Assembly: GCA_026770595.1 (NCBI GenBank) | Contig: MU633891.1 | Span: 1-15,232 of the forward strand | DNA: 15,232 nucleotides | Origin: Ochromonadaceae sp. CCMP2298 | Lineage: Eukaryota; Sar; Synurophyceae; Ochromonadales; Ochromonadaceae | Reading direction: 5' to 3' | Part shown: positions 8,441 through 15,232 of the stretch, in pieces | How the letters are laid out: every line of letters starts with the position of its first letter | Numbering within the stretch: the first letter of the stretch is position 1 | Program-made: the position numbers and the translations under genes | Notes under the pieces: generated by a model | Databases searched by the model: none | What the model saw: only the letters and a program-made list of their open reading frames with translations | What the model was told of the DNA's origin: nothing

Positions 8441-10175
8441 CAGTGTGAGGGGCTGGAAGACATTCTTCTTGGCGGGCTTGGCGGTGAGGTTGGCGGCAGA
8501 GAGTTCCACCAGAGCAAGTGCGGCGGAGGTGGCGGCGGCTTTGCGGTTGATGGACGTCTTCAAGATCATGAGAGCGAGCTGCCAAGTGCGCTTGGTGACA
8601 CCTTGTGGCCTTTTGAACATGCCAGGATCATGGGGAGGCTCCGGCACCTTCTCCTCGTACATGTCGATCCAACGTCGATAGGCGTCGAGCATGTACGCAT
8701 TCGGATCAGCGCCCTTGAAACCGAAGTGCTTGGTAGACTCGCGAAGCTCACAGCCGGCGAGCCCCACAAAGAGCCAATGAGTCTGCAGGATGTGCTTCTT
8801 GTGCTTGGCAATGCAGTTGATAAGATCCGCATCCTGAGCCACCCAGGACTCCATAGCTTTCTCGCTCATGGCCTTGGTCAGAGGGTCGGCGTGGAAGATG
8901 CCACCAACGATGTTGGGCTCTGCAGAGACAAGATTGGCCTCGTAGTCAGAGCCGGCGCCCCCAACCACCGGCAAATACAACGAACAAAAAAGTACAGGAT
9001 TACACTTAAAGTAAAGATGCACCTGTACTTAGTACAGGTGCAGAAATATTTTATAAGAAAAGTACAGTTGAACCTGTACTTTGTACATGCTTAAAAAGAG
9101 TTTTGAACGCAATTCATAAAATCCCTTTTTGGGATTTTATGAATAACCCTTTCTCGGCGTAGGAGTACAGGTTAAGCTGTACTAAGTGAATGCATAGATC
9201 CCTTCCCGACTGGCCTGGCTAGCAGTATGCTTCATTCTAGGTGCCGTTTTTTATGTGCAGTATGTTAAAAGCCGTATGCTATGTGCTGTACACTATGTGC
9301 TGTATGCTGTGTGCTGTATGCTGTGAAGATTTCTTTTTTTGGGCTTCTAAATGAGGAAATCAAAGTAAGGATTTCCTCTTTAAACCTTTCTCGGTGTCGT
9401 AGGACAGGTACCACAGTCGTTCTTCAGGCATGAAATCCCTTTTTGGGATTTCATGAATAACCCTTTCTACAGTCGCTCTTCAAGCATGAAATCCCTTTTT
9501 GGGATTTCATGAATAACCCTATTTCGGTGTAGGAGTACAGGTTTATCCTTAAAGTACAGGTACAACAGTCGCTCTTCAGGCATGAAATCCCTTTTTGGGA
9601 TTTCATGAATAACCCTATTTTGGTGTAGGAGTACAGGTTTATCCTTAAAGTACAGGTACAACAGTCGCTCTTCAGGCATGAAATCCCTTTTTGGGATTTC
9701 ATGAATAACCCTTTCTCGATGTAGGAGTACAGGTTAAGCTTTACTTTGTACAGCAGCAGAAGGGCCTGACACTGTCAAATAGTACTGGTTTTGCTGTACT
9801 TTACAGTAACATTAAAGTACAGGATTACACTTAAAGTACAGTCATTAAGTATTCTAGTCTTAAAGTACAAAAACGTACTGGAAAATCTGTACATTTACTT
9901 TGCCAGTAAACCTCACCACCATCGGAGTCGCGCTCGCTCAGCTGGGTCTCGGCCTCTTCAACAGGTACGCTGGGTTGGGTCTGGGGCTGAGATTGCGTCA
10001 TGGCATATAGAGACATCGGGAGATTTAGATGAGTTGTGCCAGATCCAGCCTCTTCACTACTATCGTCGTCGTCGGAAGAGATGACAGAGGAAGAGAACAT
10101 TTCAAATCTGTTCCGGTTTGAAAAGGACTCAGAAACAGAGCTTGCAGTTCCGAGAAAGGATCGAGAAGCTCGCAT
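8342..10175 (-). CDS. Hypothetical protein, two-exon model with a repeat-filled intron
   Basis: I do not recognise the family. Exon 1 runs 10175-9917 on the minus strand from a true ATG (86 residues). It has a Ser-rich start, an acidic run SSDDDDSSEE at residues 33-42, and a Gln/Pro stretch. Exon 2 runs 8919-8342. The proposed intron (9916-8920, 997 nt) starts GTGAGG and ends TTGTCTCTGCAG. The phase fits (G joined to AG), giving 278 residues. Exon 2 reads as a solid helical protein with segments such as WVAQDADLINCIAKHKKHIL, NAYMLDAYRRWIDMYEEK and KRTWQLALMILKTSINRK. GC-rich coding-like sequence continues upstream of the acceptor to about 8970. The alternative is therefore that the AT-rich hairpin block was inserted directly into the coding sequence. 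The C-terminus past about residue 245 enters foldback repeats and may not be original. Confidence 0.5.
9115..9141. repeat. Hairpin copy 0 (variant arms)
   Basis: The arms CATAAAATCCC and GGGATTTTATG surround TTTTT. Relative to the copies at 9429-9703, the fourth base of the left arm is A instead of G, and its partner is T instead of C, so pairing is kept. It is followed by AATAACCCTTTCTCGGCGTA as in the other units. Confidence 0.75.
9253..9322. repeat. 14-bp tandem repeat, five units
   Basis: Units start at 9253, 9267, 9281, 9295 and 9309. The three best units share the core TGTGCTGTA followed by CACT or TGCT. The second unit (AAAAGCCGTATGCT) is the most diverged. It is a minisatellite with no coding signal. 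Confidence 0.6.
9353..9703. repeat. Tandem hairpin array, 96-bp unit
   Basis: Four copies of a perfect hairpin (arms CATGAAATCCC and GGGATTTCATG, loop TTTTT) lie at 9429-9455, 9485-9511, 9581-9607 and 9677-9703. The last three are exactly 96 bp apart. The first spacing is 56 bp because 40 bp of the linker is missing. The linker carries AATAACCCT, a GGTGTAGGAGTACAGGTT block, AAAGTACAGGTACAACAG and TCGCTCTTCAGG. An older unit at 9353-9428 has different arms (GAGGAAATC and GATTTCCTC) but still pairs. Because 96 is divisible by 3, the minus strand is open through three units as a repetitive frame. I do not regard that frame as a gene. Confidence 0.85.
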
Positions 10176-10199
10176 CTTCGGAGGCCTGCGAGCTCAAAT

Positions 10200-10290
10200 A
10201 CGAGCTCGAGGTCTCCTCGGAAGGTTGGTGGGATTGTGTTTTCCGAGAAAATGTGCAAGAAATTCAAGCATAGTTCCCGCAATGTCCCCG
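10200..10290 (-). repeat. Diverged copy of the dispersed module (copy B)
   Basis: On the minus strand this stretch reads ATTTCTTGCACATTTT, then TCCCACCAACCTTCCGAGGA and CTCGAG. It resembles the end of the module at 925-1040. It lies just upstream of the ATG at 10175 in the same orientation. The similarity is partial. Confidence 0.3.
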
Positions 10291-10311
10291 GAAAAAGCTC
10301 GGAAAGCCGTT

Positions 10312-10356
10312 CCCAGTAACGGAAAAAACTCGCGCTGTGGAAATAACTCGAGCTCG
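10312..10356 (+). repeat. Left terminal inverted repeat
   Basis: It starts CCCAGTAACGGAAAAAACTC and ends CTCGAGCTCG. The two differences from the right copy are a T for A and a T for C in its inner third. Confidence 0.8.
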
Positions 10357-10430
10357 AAACTACCTCACATTCCAACTTTCAAATCTCACATTCTGTAGGA
10401 TTGCTCTGGATAGAGAGCACCTCATATCAA

Positions 10431-12416
10431 ATGTCCAAGCCCGTGAAGTTGCCATGTCCTTGGGGGAAGTCTCGACCTTGTCTCAAGGGCGTGGCACTCT
10501 CCACCGCCCAGAAAACCTGGCTTGGGAGTGAGCTGGCCTTCCACAATACCGCGATCCTAAATCTGGTCGTTAGGTTCCAGCTGCCAGCCAAACTGATGCA
10601 TAAATGGGCCGCAATGCTTCGAAAAGGTGTTACCCCTAACGGATCCGGCGGTAGACCGACCCTTCTGGGCACTCCCGAGAAGAAAAAGATGGTGTCTATG
10701 TGCACAGGCAATGCTGTCCAGTTGCGCTCGGAGGATTTCGACGCTGCATTCAACGAAGAAGTCAAAAAGAAGATGGAATCTGCAGGCAAGATCTTTCAGC
10801 AGCCCCACGAGAAGACTTTGCGCGCCTTCGAGAAGAAGCACGGCATCGACACCAAGCCTGCAGAGACCTCAACTGACGCCCGGCTGGTCGCCACAAGTGA
10901 CATCTGCAATTTCATCACTTTCGCCGCGATGAACTATGCTTTCGTGGTTCTTTTGAAGATCCACCCCGCCCTTATCATGAACATCGACGCTACTCAGTTC
11001 ACGTTGGGCTCAGACTTCGCTGGCAAGGTCTGGGTGAAGGTGGCAGGGAAGGTGGAGGCGAAGGGCGAGGTGGTCAAGGCGGCCCCCAAAAAGGGCGACA
11101 ATTGCAACGGTGTAGCCTTCTTCATCAAGTACTACCTGCTCATGTGTGCATCGGGCAACGTCATGGACCCTGTCTTCGTAGTTCAAGACAAATTCATGGC
11201 GGAGGGGGCGTTCTCGAAGTACTGGGTGCCAGGTTTGGGGGTCGGCACGGACGTAGGAGGTGGAGGGTGGCTGTGTTTCTGCCAGACACGCGGGTGCAAT
11301 ATAGCCTTCTACAGGTGGCTCTTCAGAGACTACTTCGCGACGGCCGTGCTCAAGCTGCGGGGTGCCTATTCTCTGGCGGACGAGACTCCTGCTTGGTTCC
11401 AGTTGGATGGCGAGCCGCTCAAGATCAAGTGCTTGGACATAGACGAGGATCTGAACGCCCACAAGATCGCCTACCTGAGGGACCAGGTCTTCGCTGTGCA
11501 CATGGCGGAGACGAAGGCTCAAGCACCTGCACCGCCCGCATTGCCCCCCGAGTCAGCACCTAAGAAGAAGGGAAAGGGGACGGAGAAGAAGAAACCGGAG
11601 AGTATGAGCTCTGACCACCGGAGGATGGCGATTATGGGGCTGCTGCGTATACAGAAGGCGGTGTCGGGAGCAGTCAAGCAGAGCACTATCCAAGAATCAT
11701 GGCGCAAGACAGGTATCTACCCCTTCAGCCTGGATACGATACTCTCCTCCTGCAAGGAGAAGGTCTCCTTGCAGGAGAGAGATGTCATTCGCACCGGCCT
11801 GCCCGAGCTAGCCCGTCGTATAATGGAGCGAGGCGAGCTGCTGGGCGCTGACCTGAGGGCAGCACTGGGCCCGGACATCTATCTACCCCACCTATTCTCC
11901 CGAGATCTGCTAGTTATGTACCGCAGACGCTCTGTCATACTCACCCACCAAGCTATCCTGGCTGGGTTATGGCAGAAGGTGCGTAGTGCAGTCGAGAAGG
12001 CCGCTGCGGCACAGCAGAAGAAGGCCGATGCTGTGGAGGAGAAGGCCACCAAGAAGAGAAAGAAAGAAGCTGGGGAGAATGCTGTATTGTTAATTACACG
12101 TAAAAAGCCGCTCAGTAGTAGCTGTAGTAGCAGTAGCAACGCTTATAAGTGTGTAATTGTCATAAACAGAAGTACAGATATCGATATTGACAATATGCAC
12201 AACACCATCACAATTACACCCTGCCCACGGCCGCCAGATACCTCTTTGTGTAGTTGCGCATGCGTCGATTCGCCATCTTGTAGCGCTCTAGGTCTGCCCC
12301 ATCATCGGCAGCATCGATGTGATGCATGCGCTTGTATGAGGCGGCGTACTCCCGTAGTACGAGACGTTGTAAAGTTGCGGCGTCCACGCCCTGGTGGGAA
12401 CCCAGGTACACCCTGA
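10431..12416 (+). CDS. DDE transposase, pogo/Tc1-mariner-like
   Basis: This is the probable transposase of the element, acting on its terminal repeats in the nucleus. The ATG at 10431 is the first in frame after the left repeat, giving 661 residues. A DNA-binding part comes first: a helix-turn-helix-like region at about residues 24-66, then the short GRPTLL motif (74-79) that often follows such domains in pogo-type proteins. The catalytic core includes ALIMNIDATQF with D186, and WFQLDGEP with D326 and E328. A typical C-terminal motif of DDE_1/pogo relatives, SWRKTGIYPFSLDTIL, lies near residue 428. I cannot place the third acidic residue with certainty. Lys-rich patches lie near 376 and at 539 (KKRKKEAGE). 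Past about residue 545 the sequence turns into Ser/Cys-rich low complexity and overlaps the antisense gene. The natural end may therefore be earlier, and the last 110 residues may be read-through after a small mutation. Confidence 0.75.
   Translation: MSKPVKLPCPWGKSRPCLKGVALSTAQKTWLGSELAFHNTAILNLVVRFQLPAKLMHKWAAMLRKGVTPNGSGGRPTLLGTPEKKKMVSMCTGNAVQLRSEDFDAAFNEEVKKKMESAGKIFQQPHEKTLRAFEKKHGIDTKPAETSTDARLVATSDICNFITFAAMNYAFVVLLKIHPALIMNIDATQFTLGSDFAGKVWVKVAGKVEAKGEVVKAAPKKGDNCNGVAFFIKYYLLMCASGNVMDPVFVVQDKFMAEGAFSKYWVPGLGVGTDVGGGGWLCFCQTRGCNIAFYRWLFRDYFATAVLKLRGAYSLADETPAWFQLDGEPLKIKCLDIDEDLNAHKIAYLRDQVFAVHMAETKAQAPAPPALPPESAPKKKGKGTEKKKPESMSSDHRRMAIMGLLRIQKAVSGAVKQSTIQESWRKTGIYPFSLDTILSSCKEKVSLQERDVIRTGLPELARRIMERGELLGADLRAALGPDIYLPHLFSRDLLVMYRRRSVILTHQAILAGLWQKVRSAVEKAAAAQQKKADAVEEKATKKRKKEAGENAVLLITRKKPLSSSCSSSSNAYKCVIVINRSTDIDIDNMHNTITITPCPRPPDTSLCSCACVDSPSCSALGLPHHRQHRCDACACMRRRTPVVRDVVKLRRPRPGGNPGTP
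12151..12219. terminator. Inverted repeat between the convergent transposon genes
   Basis: GTGTAATTGT at 12151-12160 pairs perfectly with ACAATTACAC at 12210-12219 across a 49-nt loop that itself holds GATATCGATATT. It sits where both convergent transcripts should end, so it may help end or process them. That role is inference. Confidence 0.35.
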
Positions 12417-12624
12417 TGCAGGTATCGCTGTGATGGTCGAGTAAACGAGGTCTACCTTGCTTATCACGCAGCGGTAACTTACGGCGGACCCACGAAACCC
12501 ATCTGCGCACCAATCGGTAGTCGAAACCAGTCGTGCGGGCCAGCTCTGCAGCAGGTGCTTCGTTGTTCAGGTACTGCATCGCGATGGCAGTCTTGACCTC
12601 TACAGTGGCGGCGGCTTCCGGCAT
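12214..12624 (-). CDS. Small helix-turn-helix protein encoded by the two-gene transposon
   Basis: This is a 136-residue basic protein from a true ATG at 12624. Residues 9-50 form a predicted helix-turn-helix (EVKTAIAMQYLN, then APAAELARTTGFDYRLVRRW). It is followed by the linker GRPRLLD at 57-63, the same layout as the transposase N-terminus with its GRPTLL. A helical, Arg/Tyr-rich tail follows (LQRLVLREYAASYKRM, RMRNYTKRYLAA). It is likely a DNA-binding partner of the transposase, perhaps recognising the terminal repeats or the host target. This parallels the Myb-like partner protein of Harbinger elements, though the fold here looks pogo/Psq-like. There are no catalytic residues. Its 3' end overlaps the plus-strand transposase frame by 203 bp. 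It could instead be the truncated N-terminus of a second transposase, but its position between the repeats argues for a functional gene. Confidence 0.65.
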   Translation of the reverse strand: MPEAAATVEVKTAIAMQYLNNEAPAAELARTTGFDYRLVRRWVSWVRRKLPLRDKQGRPRLLDHHSDTCIRVYLGSHQGVDAATLQRLVLREYAASYKRMHHIDAADDGADLERYKMANRRMRNYTKRYLAAVGRV

Positions 12625-12751
12625 GTTCGATATCGGGAGCTGGCTGAATGGGTGAGGAAGACGATTCAATCACTTGCTGGACCAGTCCGAACTTCTACGA
12701 GGTGCTGAATGTGTTGAAGTCCTTTCCAAGTCCAAGGGATTGACAGTTGGG

Positions 12752-12796
12752 CGAGCTCGGGTTTTTTCCACAGCGCGAGTTTTTTCCGTTACTGGG
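12752..12796 (-). repeat. Right terminal inverted repeat
   Basis: On the plus strand it begins CGAGCTCGGGTTTTTTCCAC and ends CCGTTACTGGG. It directly abuts the dispersed module at 12797-12903. Confidence 0.8.
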
Positions 12797-12903
12797 TTCT
12801 CGGAGGGACGGTGGGAAAAAGCCTTACCCATATAAAAATGTGGAGAATTTTTTTAAAACTTTTTGTTTTTGTTTTTAAGAAGACTTTTTCAGCAATCGCC
12901 TGG
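12797..12903 (-). repeat. Dispersed module copy C, split by the transposon
   Basis: On the minus strand it reads GCGATTGCTGAAAAAGTCTTC, A-rich sequence, TTCTCCACATTTTTA, then GGCTTTTTCCCACCGTCCCT and CCGAGAA. This follows copy A (925-1040) block by block. The similarity stops at the transposon end and appears to resume on the other side (minus strand from 10311: AACGGCTTTCCGAG, against AAACGG and ACTTCCGAG in copy A). Confidence 0.55.
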
Positions 12904-12992
12904 CAAAAGAGCCATACAAAAAAGCACGACACGGGAATCCCTTTAAAAAACAAATCTCCCTTTACTCCCTCTCCTACCGAATAACTAACATA

Positions 12993-13037
12993 AACATTTG
13001 GCATTCTCTAGTAGTCTACTAGAGAATGCCAAATGTT
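12993..13037. repeat. Perfect hairpin, 21-bp arms, 3-nt loop
   Basis: The left arm 12993-13013 begins AACATTTGGCATTCTCTAGT. The right arm 13017-13037 is its exact reverse complement, with GTC between. It may be a relic of a foldback transposon or a structured RNA in the 3' region of the gene that ends at 13232. Confidence 0.8.
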
Positions 13038-13071
13038 ATCTACTAAGTTACCTGATGTAACTTAGTAGATA
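13037..13071. repeat. Second perfect hairpin, 15-bp arms, 5-nt loop
   Basis: TATCTACTAAGTTAC pairs with GTAACTTAGTAGATA around CTGAT. It starts where the preceding hairpin ends, so the two form a tandem pair. Confidence 0.75.
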
Positions 13072-13169
13072 GCAGATAGCTTTTAAAAGTAAGGGAAACT
13101 GAGCATGGTTATTAGGATGCAAGAACCATGGTCGTTTACAACTGACTCTAGTAAGGATTACAGTGATTC

Positions 13170-13240
13170 TTGTTATTCCCTCTACATCCCTCTGAATCCC
13201 TCTGAATCTCTGTGAATACCTCCGAATCTTCTTAATCCCC
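13170..13240. repeat. Degenerate 10-bp tandem repeat at the 3' end of the terminal gene
   Basis: Successive units resemble CCCTCTGAAT (CCCTCTACAT, CCCTCTGAAT, CCCTCTGAAT, CTCTGTGAAT, ACCTCCGAAT, CTTCTTAATC). The last unit overlaps the stop codon region of the minus-strand gene that ends at 13232. Confidence 0.5.
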
Positions 13241-15059
13241 CCTGAAGTAGTCCTTCACCATGGACAACAAAGACTCGCTCTTCTCCGTGCCCGAGGGGTG
13301 TTGGTTGGGATCGAAGGGGATAGCCGCCACCCCCGGAATCACCAGAGGCTCTGCGCGGCCGTCGCAGGGGCCCTCCTTGTGCTCATCGTACAGCTGTTTG
13401 TACGCGCGGTTCGCAGCCACTGCGCTCGGGTCCACCAGGTAGTTGAGATTAATGTGCGTGGGGGGGAAGGGGGAGTCGCGGATGTAGGGGTTGTACGTGC
13501 CGGCCAGGAACAGGGCGTTTACGCGCTCCGCGCCGCGCGTCGTCACGTGATGGTGCAGGCGGCGCTTCTCCAGCTCGAAGGCGTACTGCGGCGCCCACCA
13601 GCGCTCGTTCTTTCTGGCGTGGGTGGACAGGGAGGCGGCGATGCCGGCGCGGTGGGCGTTGGCGGGGATCCAGGCGCAAGAGGCCGGGGAGTGCTCGTTG
13701 GACAGGAGGCCCTCGGCGGGTCGCAGGCCGACCATCTCCAGGAACTCTGCAGGTGGATGGGTAACGGGGAACAGCAGGGGGTTGCAGGGGACAACAGGGG
13801 GTAGAAGGTGGGCAGTAGTAGAGAGCGGGATAATTAGATAAAGGTGCGTTAAAATGAGGCTATGGGACGATGAGGTGGAGGAAGAGATGGGGATAATGTG
13901 GCGACAGGGTAGCGATGGCCTGTCTGTTGGATGACAACCAGCTAAGCGGAAGAGCCCGAAGGCGATAAGGGCTGTTCTTACCGCTTCGGATGAGCTCCAG
14001 GTTCTCCTCGAAGCCGCCCACAGTACCCTCCGCCAGCATCGCCAGCAGCTGGTGTACACGGGGAACAGGGGGTATCTTCACAAGCCGCTTCTCGTATGCA
14101 TCGATGGATCCCTGCAGCATCGACTCCGTGATGGTGCGGTAGACGGGCAGCAGCCTCAGGGACAGCTCGAGGCGGGCGCGGTAGGCGGCAGCGCGCATGG
14201 CTTGGGAGTCCTTGTGCTTGAGGAACTGCTCCTTGTACGCCGCGTGATGCCTGCCCACCGCCTCCTCTAGGGTGGCCCGCAGACCCTGCACTGTAGAATT
14301 CAGGGTGCTTCCCGCGGGGAGCAGGCCACGCCCCAGCAGGCGCTGAAGGGATGACTCCAGCTCTATGGCGAAGCTTTCGCTAAGGCCGCGGCAGGCGGCT
14401 GCAGCCTCCAGCTCGCTGACCTCCGTGGCAGGTGCAGAGGTGCCTACTGCACCTAGGCCCTGCAAACGCTGCCGTAGATCCTTGACAGAGGAGAGGCGCG
14501 TAGGGGCATCCAGCAGACTGCGAACCTGACTGACCTCCACCTCATACGCTGAGCTGCTACGGTCCACCGGCATGTACACTGTACGCACCGACACCCTCGA
14601 GCCCTCCACCGCCGCGCCCGCCATTGCTTCCAGCTCCACCGCGTTTGCGTCTCTCTCCCCCTCTATTATAATGACCAACTGGGACGCTGCGCCTGCTCTT
14701 GCCGCCCCGTCTACGAATGACTGCACACGCCGCAGGAAGTTCGTCTCGTCCACCACGAGCTCCTTCCTGCCCAGAAATCCCACCGCCACATTGCTGCCCC
14801 CCAGCTGGAGCAGCTCTGCGGGCTCGTCGATGTTCACAATCACTCCATCTTCCAAAGGATCCTCAAATAACTTTTCGTATAGTGCTGCGCCTGCGGAGGA
14901 GCCGAAGCCGAAGAGAGCCACCAGCTTCACTGAGTCCTTGTCCTGGTACTTGCTAAGGGACTCCAATGCTGCCACGGGAGCCGTAGATAATACTTCGCTC
15001 GCATTTATACACGCTATTATCACCAGCACCGCGGTGATGAAGAGTTCAATAGACACCAT
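13232..15059 (-). CDS. Secretory-pathway protein of unknown function, two exons
   Basis: I do not recognise the family. Exon 1 is 15059-13982 and exon 2 is 13746-13232, giving 530 residues. The 235-nt intron starts GTAAGAACAG and ends CCACCTGCAG after a long pyrimidine tract, and is phase 1. The N-terminus (MVSIELFITAVLVIIACINA) is a clear signal peptide, with cleavage likely near residue 20-22. The next 150 residues alternate strand- and helix-like segments (VKLVALFGFGSSAGAALYEK, SNVAVGFLGRKELVVDE, SQLVIIIEGERDA), suggesting an alpha/beta fold. A long helical middle follows. The C-terminal exon holds a His/Arg/Trp-rich part (HARKNERWWAPQYAFELEKR) and a Pro-rich part (DSPFPPTHINLNYL). No nucleotide-binding or catalytic motif stands out, and there is no second membrane segment. 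Composition and clean splicing suggest a single-copy host gene. Extending upstream in frame would need a non-ATG start, so I chose ATG 15059. Confidence 0.8.
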
Positions 15060-15232
15060 TCTCTCTCTCTCTCTCTGGATGGGCCTTGGCTCGTTCCCGT
15101 CTGTGTTTGGAGTGGTCGCGCTCAAAAGGAGCGGGTTCAGCAAACGAGCACAGACTGATCGAAGTCTTTACCACGAGGTGCTAGGCAATCAATGTGGCGC
15201 TGAACAGTCTCTTTTGCACTGGCACACACACA
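15060..15232. promoter_or_regulatory. 5' flank of the terminal gene with (CT)n tract
   Basis: A (CT)8 microsatellite at 15061-15076 lies directly against the start codon; on the transcribed strand it is (AG)8. Such GA-rich tracts are common in 5' leaders, but a regulatory role here is inference. A short (CA)n run begins at 15222 at the window edge. No TATA-like box is obvious. Confidence 0.35.

Larger units (their letters stand above)
8970..9900. repeat. AT-rich repeat block with hairpins and AGTACAG motifs
   Basis: The block differs sharply in composition from the coding sequence on both sides. It contains about fifteen AGTACAG-type motifs in both orientations. A perfect 23-bp palindrome, arm GCACCTGTACT, lies at 9019-9041. 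An inverted pair of AGTACAG lies near 9165-9184. A 25-bp direct repeat starting AAAGTACAGGATTACACTTA occurs at 8989-9013 and 9814-9838. The hairpin array and the 14-bp tandem repeat are listed separately. It lies within the proposed intron of the minus-strand gene. Confidence 0.7.
10312..12796. mobile_element. Two-gene DNA transposon with 45-bp terminal inverted repeats
   Basis: The left repeat at 10312-10356 begins CCCAGTAACGGAAAAAACTC. The right repeat at 12752-12796 is its reverse complement, with 43 of 45 positions identical. Exactly two genes lie between them, converging: the transposase from 10431 on the plus strand and the helix-turn-helix protein from 12624 on the minus strand. Each starts 75-130 bp inside its terminal repeat, so the repeats may also carry the promoters. 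The element is 2485 bp. Both flanks carry TT on the plus strand next to the repeats, a possible 2-bp target duplication. Removing the element brings together two halves of the module seen intact at 925-1040. The near-identical repeats suggest a recent insertion. Confidence 0.75.

Noticed and set aside
8423-9094. Plus-strand 223-codon frame opposite the minus-strand gene at 8342-10175
   Set aside because: The minus strand reads as a more typical protein and links in phase to an upstream exon. The plus frame runs into the AGTACAG repeats at its end.
9451-9702. 83-codon minus frame with three 32-residue repeats
   Set aside because: It exists only because the 96-bp repeat unit is a multiple of three, and it is made of hairpin and linker sequence.
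9115-9703. CRISPR array
   Set aside because: Units are contiguous 96-bp tandem repeats with conserved linkers, not short repeats with unique spacers, and the DNA is eukaryotic.
13298-13804. Plus-strand 168-codon frame over the terminal gene
   Set aside because: It is antisense to exon 2 and the intron of the spliced minus-strand gene, whose junction is phase-consistent.

Overview
The window is eukaryotic nuclear DNA. GC-rich coding islands sit in AT-rich, repeat-packed sequence. Reading frames become coherent only when short GT-AG introns (54-235 nt) with pyrimidine tracts are removed, and there are no Shine-Dalgarno sites or operons. The transposase families and the style of the repeats would fit an alga or another protist, perhaps a photosynthetic stramenopile. 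That taxonomic guess is inference and is held loosely.

Layout. 1-920 is AT-rich and gene-free, with a 136-bp element bounded by 19-bp inverted repeats (529-664). 1211-3275 (+) is a three-exon PIF/Harbinger-type transposase gene with a complete D-D-E set. 3613-4437 (+) and 4555-5410 (-) are a convergent pair of genes of unknown function; the first has an in-frame TGA five codons after its ATG. 5411-8325 is degenerate sequence with one plausible small-intron gene (6690-7614), a foldback element (6506-6571) and a short duplicated sequence (5930 and 8163). 8342-10175 (-) is a candidate two-exon gene. Its roughly 1-kb intron, or insertion, is filled with a striking array of perfect hairpins, a 14-bp tandem repeat and many AGTACAG motifs.

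10312-12796 is a compact transposon bounded by 45-bp inverted repeats (43/45 identical). It carries two convergent genes: a long DDE/pogo-like transposase (+) and a small helix-turn-helix protein (-). Two perfect back-to-back hairpins follow (12993-13071). The window ends with a two-exon gene (13232-15059, -) for a 530-residue protein with a secretory signal peptide, which is the best candidate for an ordinary host gene.

How the parts relate. Most of the window is a nest of mobile DNA. A module found upstream of the Harbinger gene (925-1040) recurs inverted at 12797-12903, directly against the right end of the two-gene transposon. Joining the two flanks of that transposon restores a sequence like the intact module, so the transposon probably jumped into a copy of it. 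The strongest candidates for something undescribed are the two-gene transposon and the hairpin array, in which base changes in one hairpin arm are matched by changes in the other.
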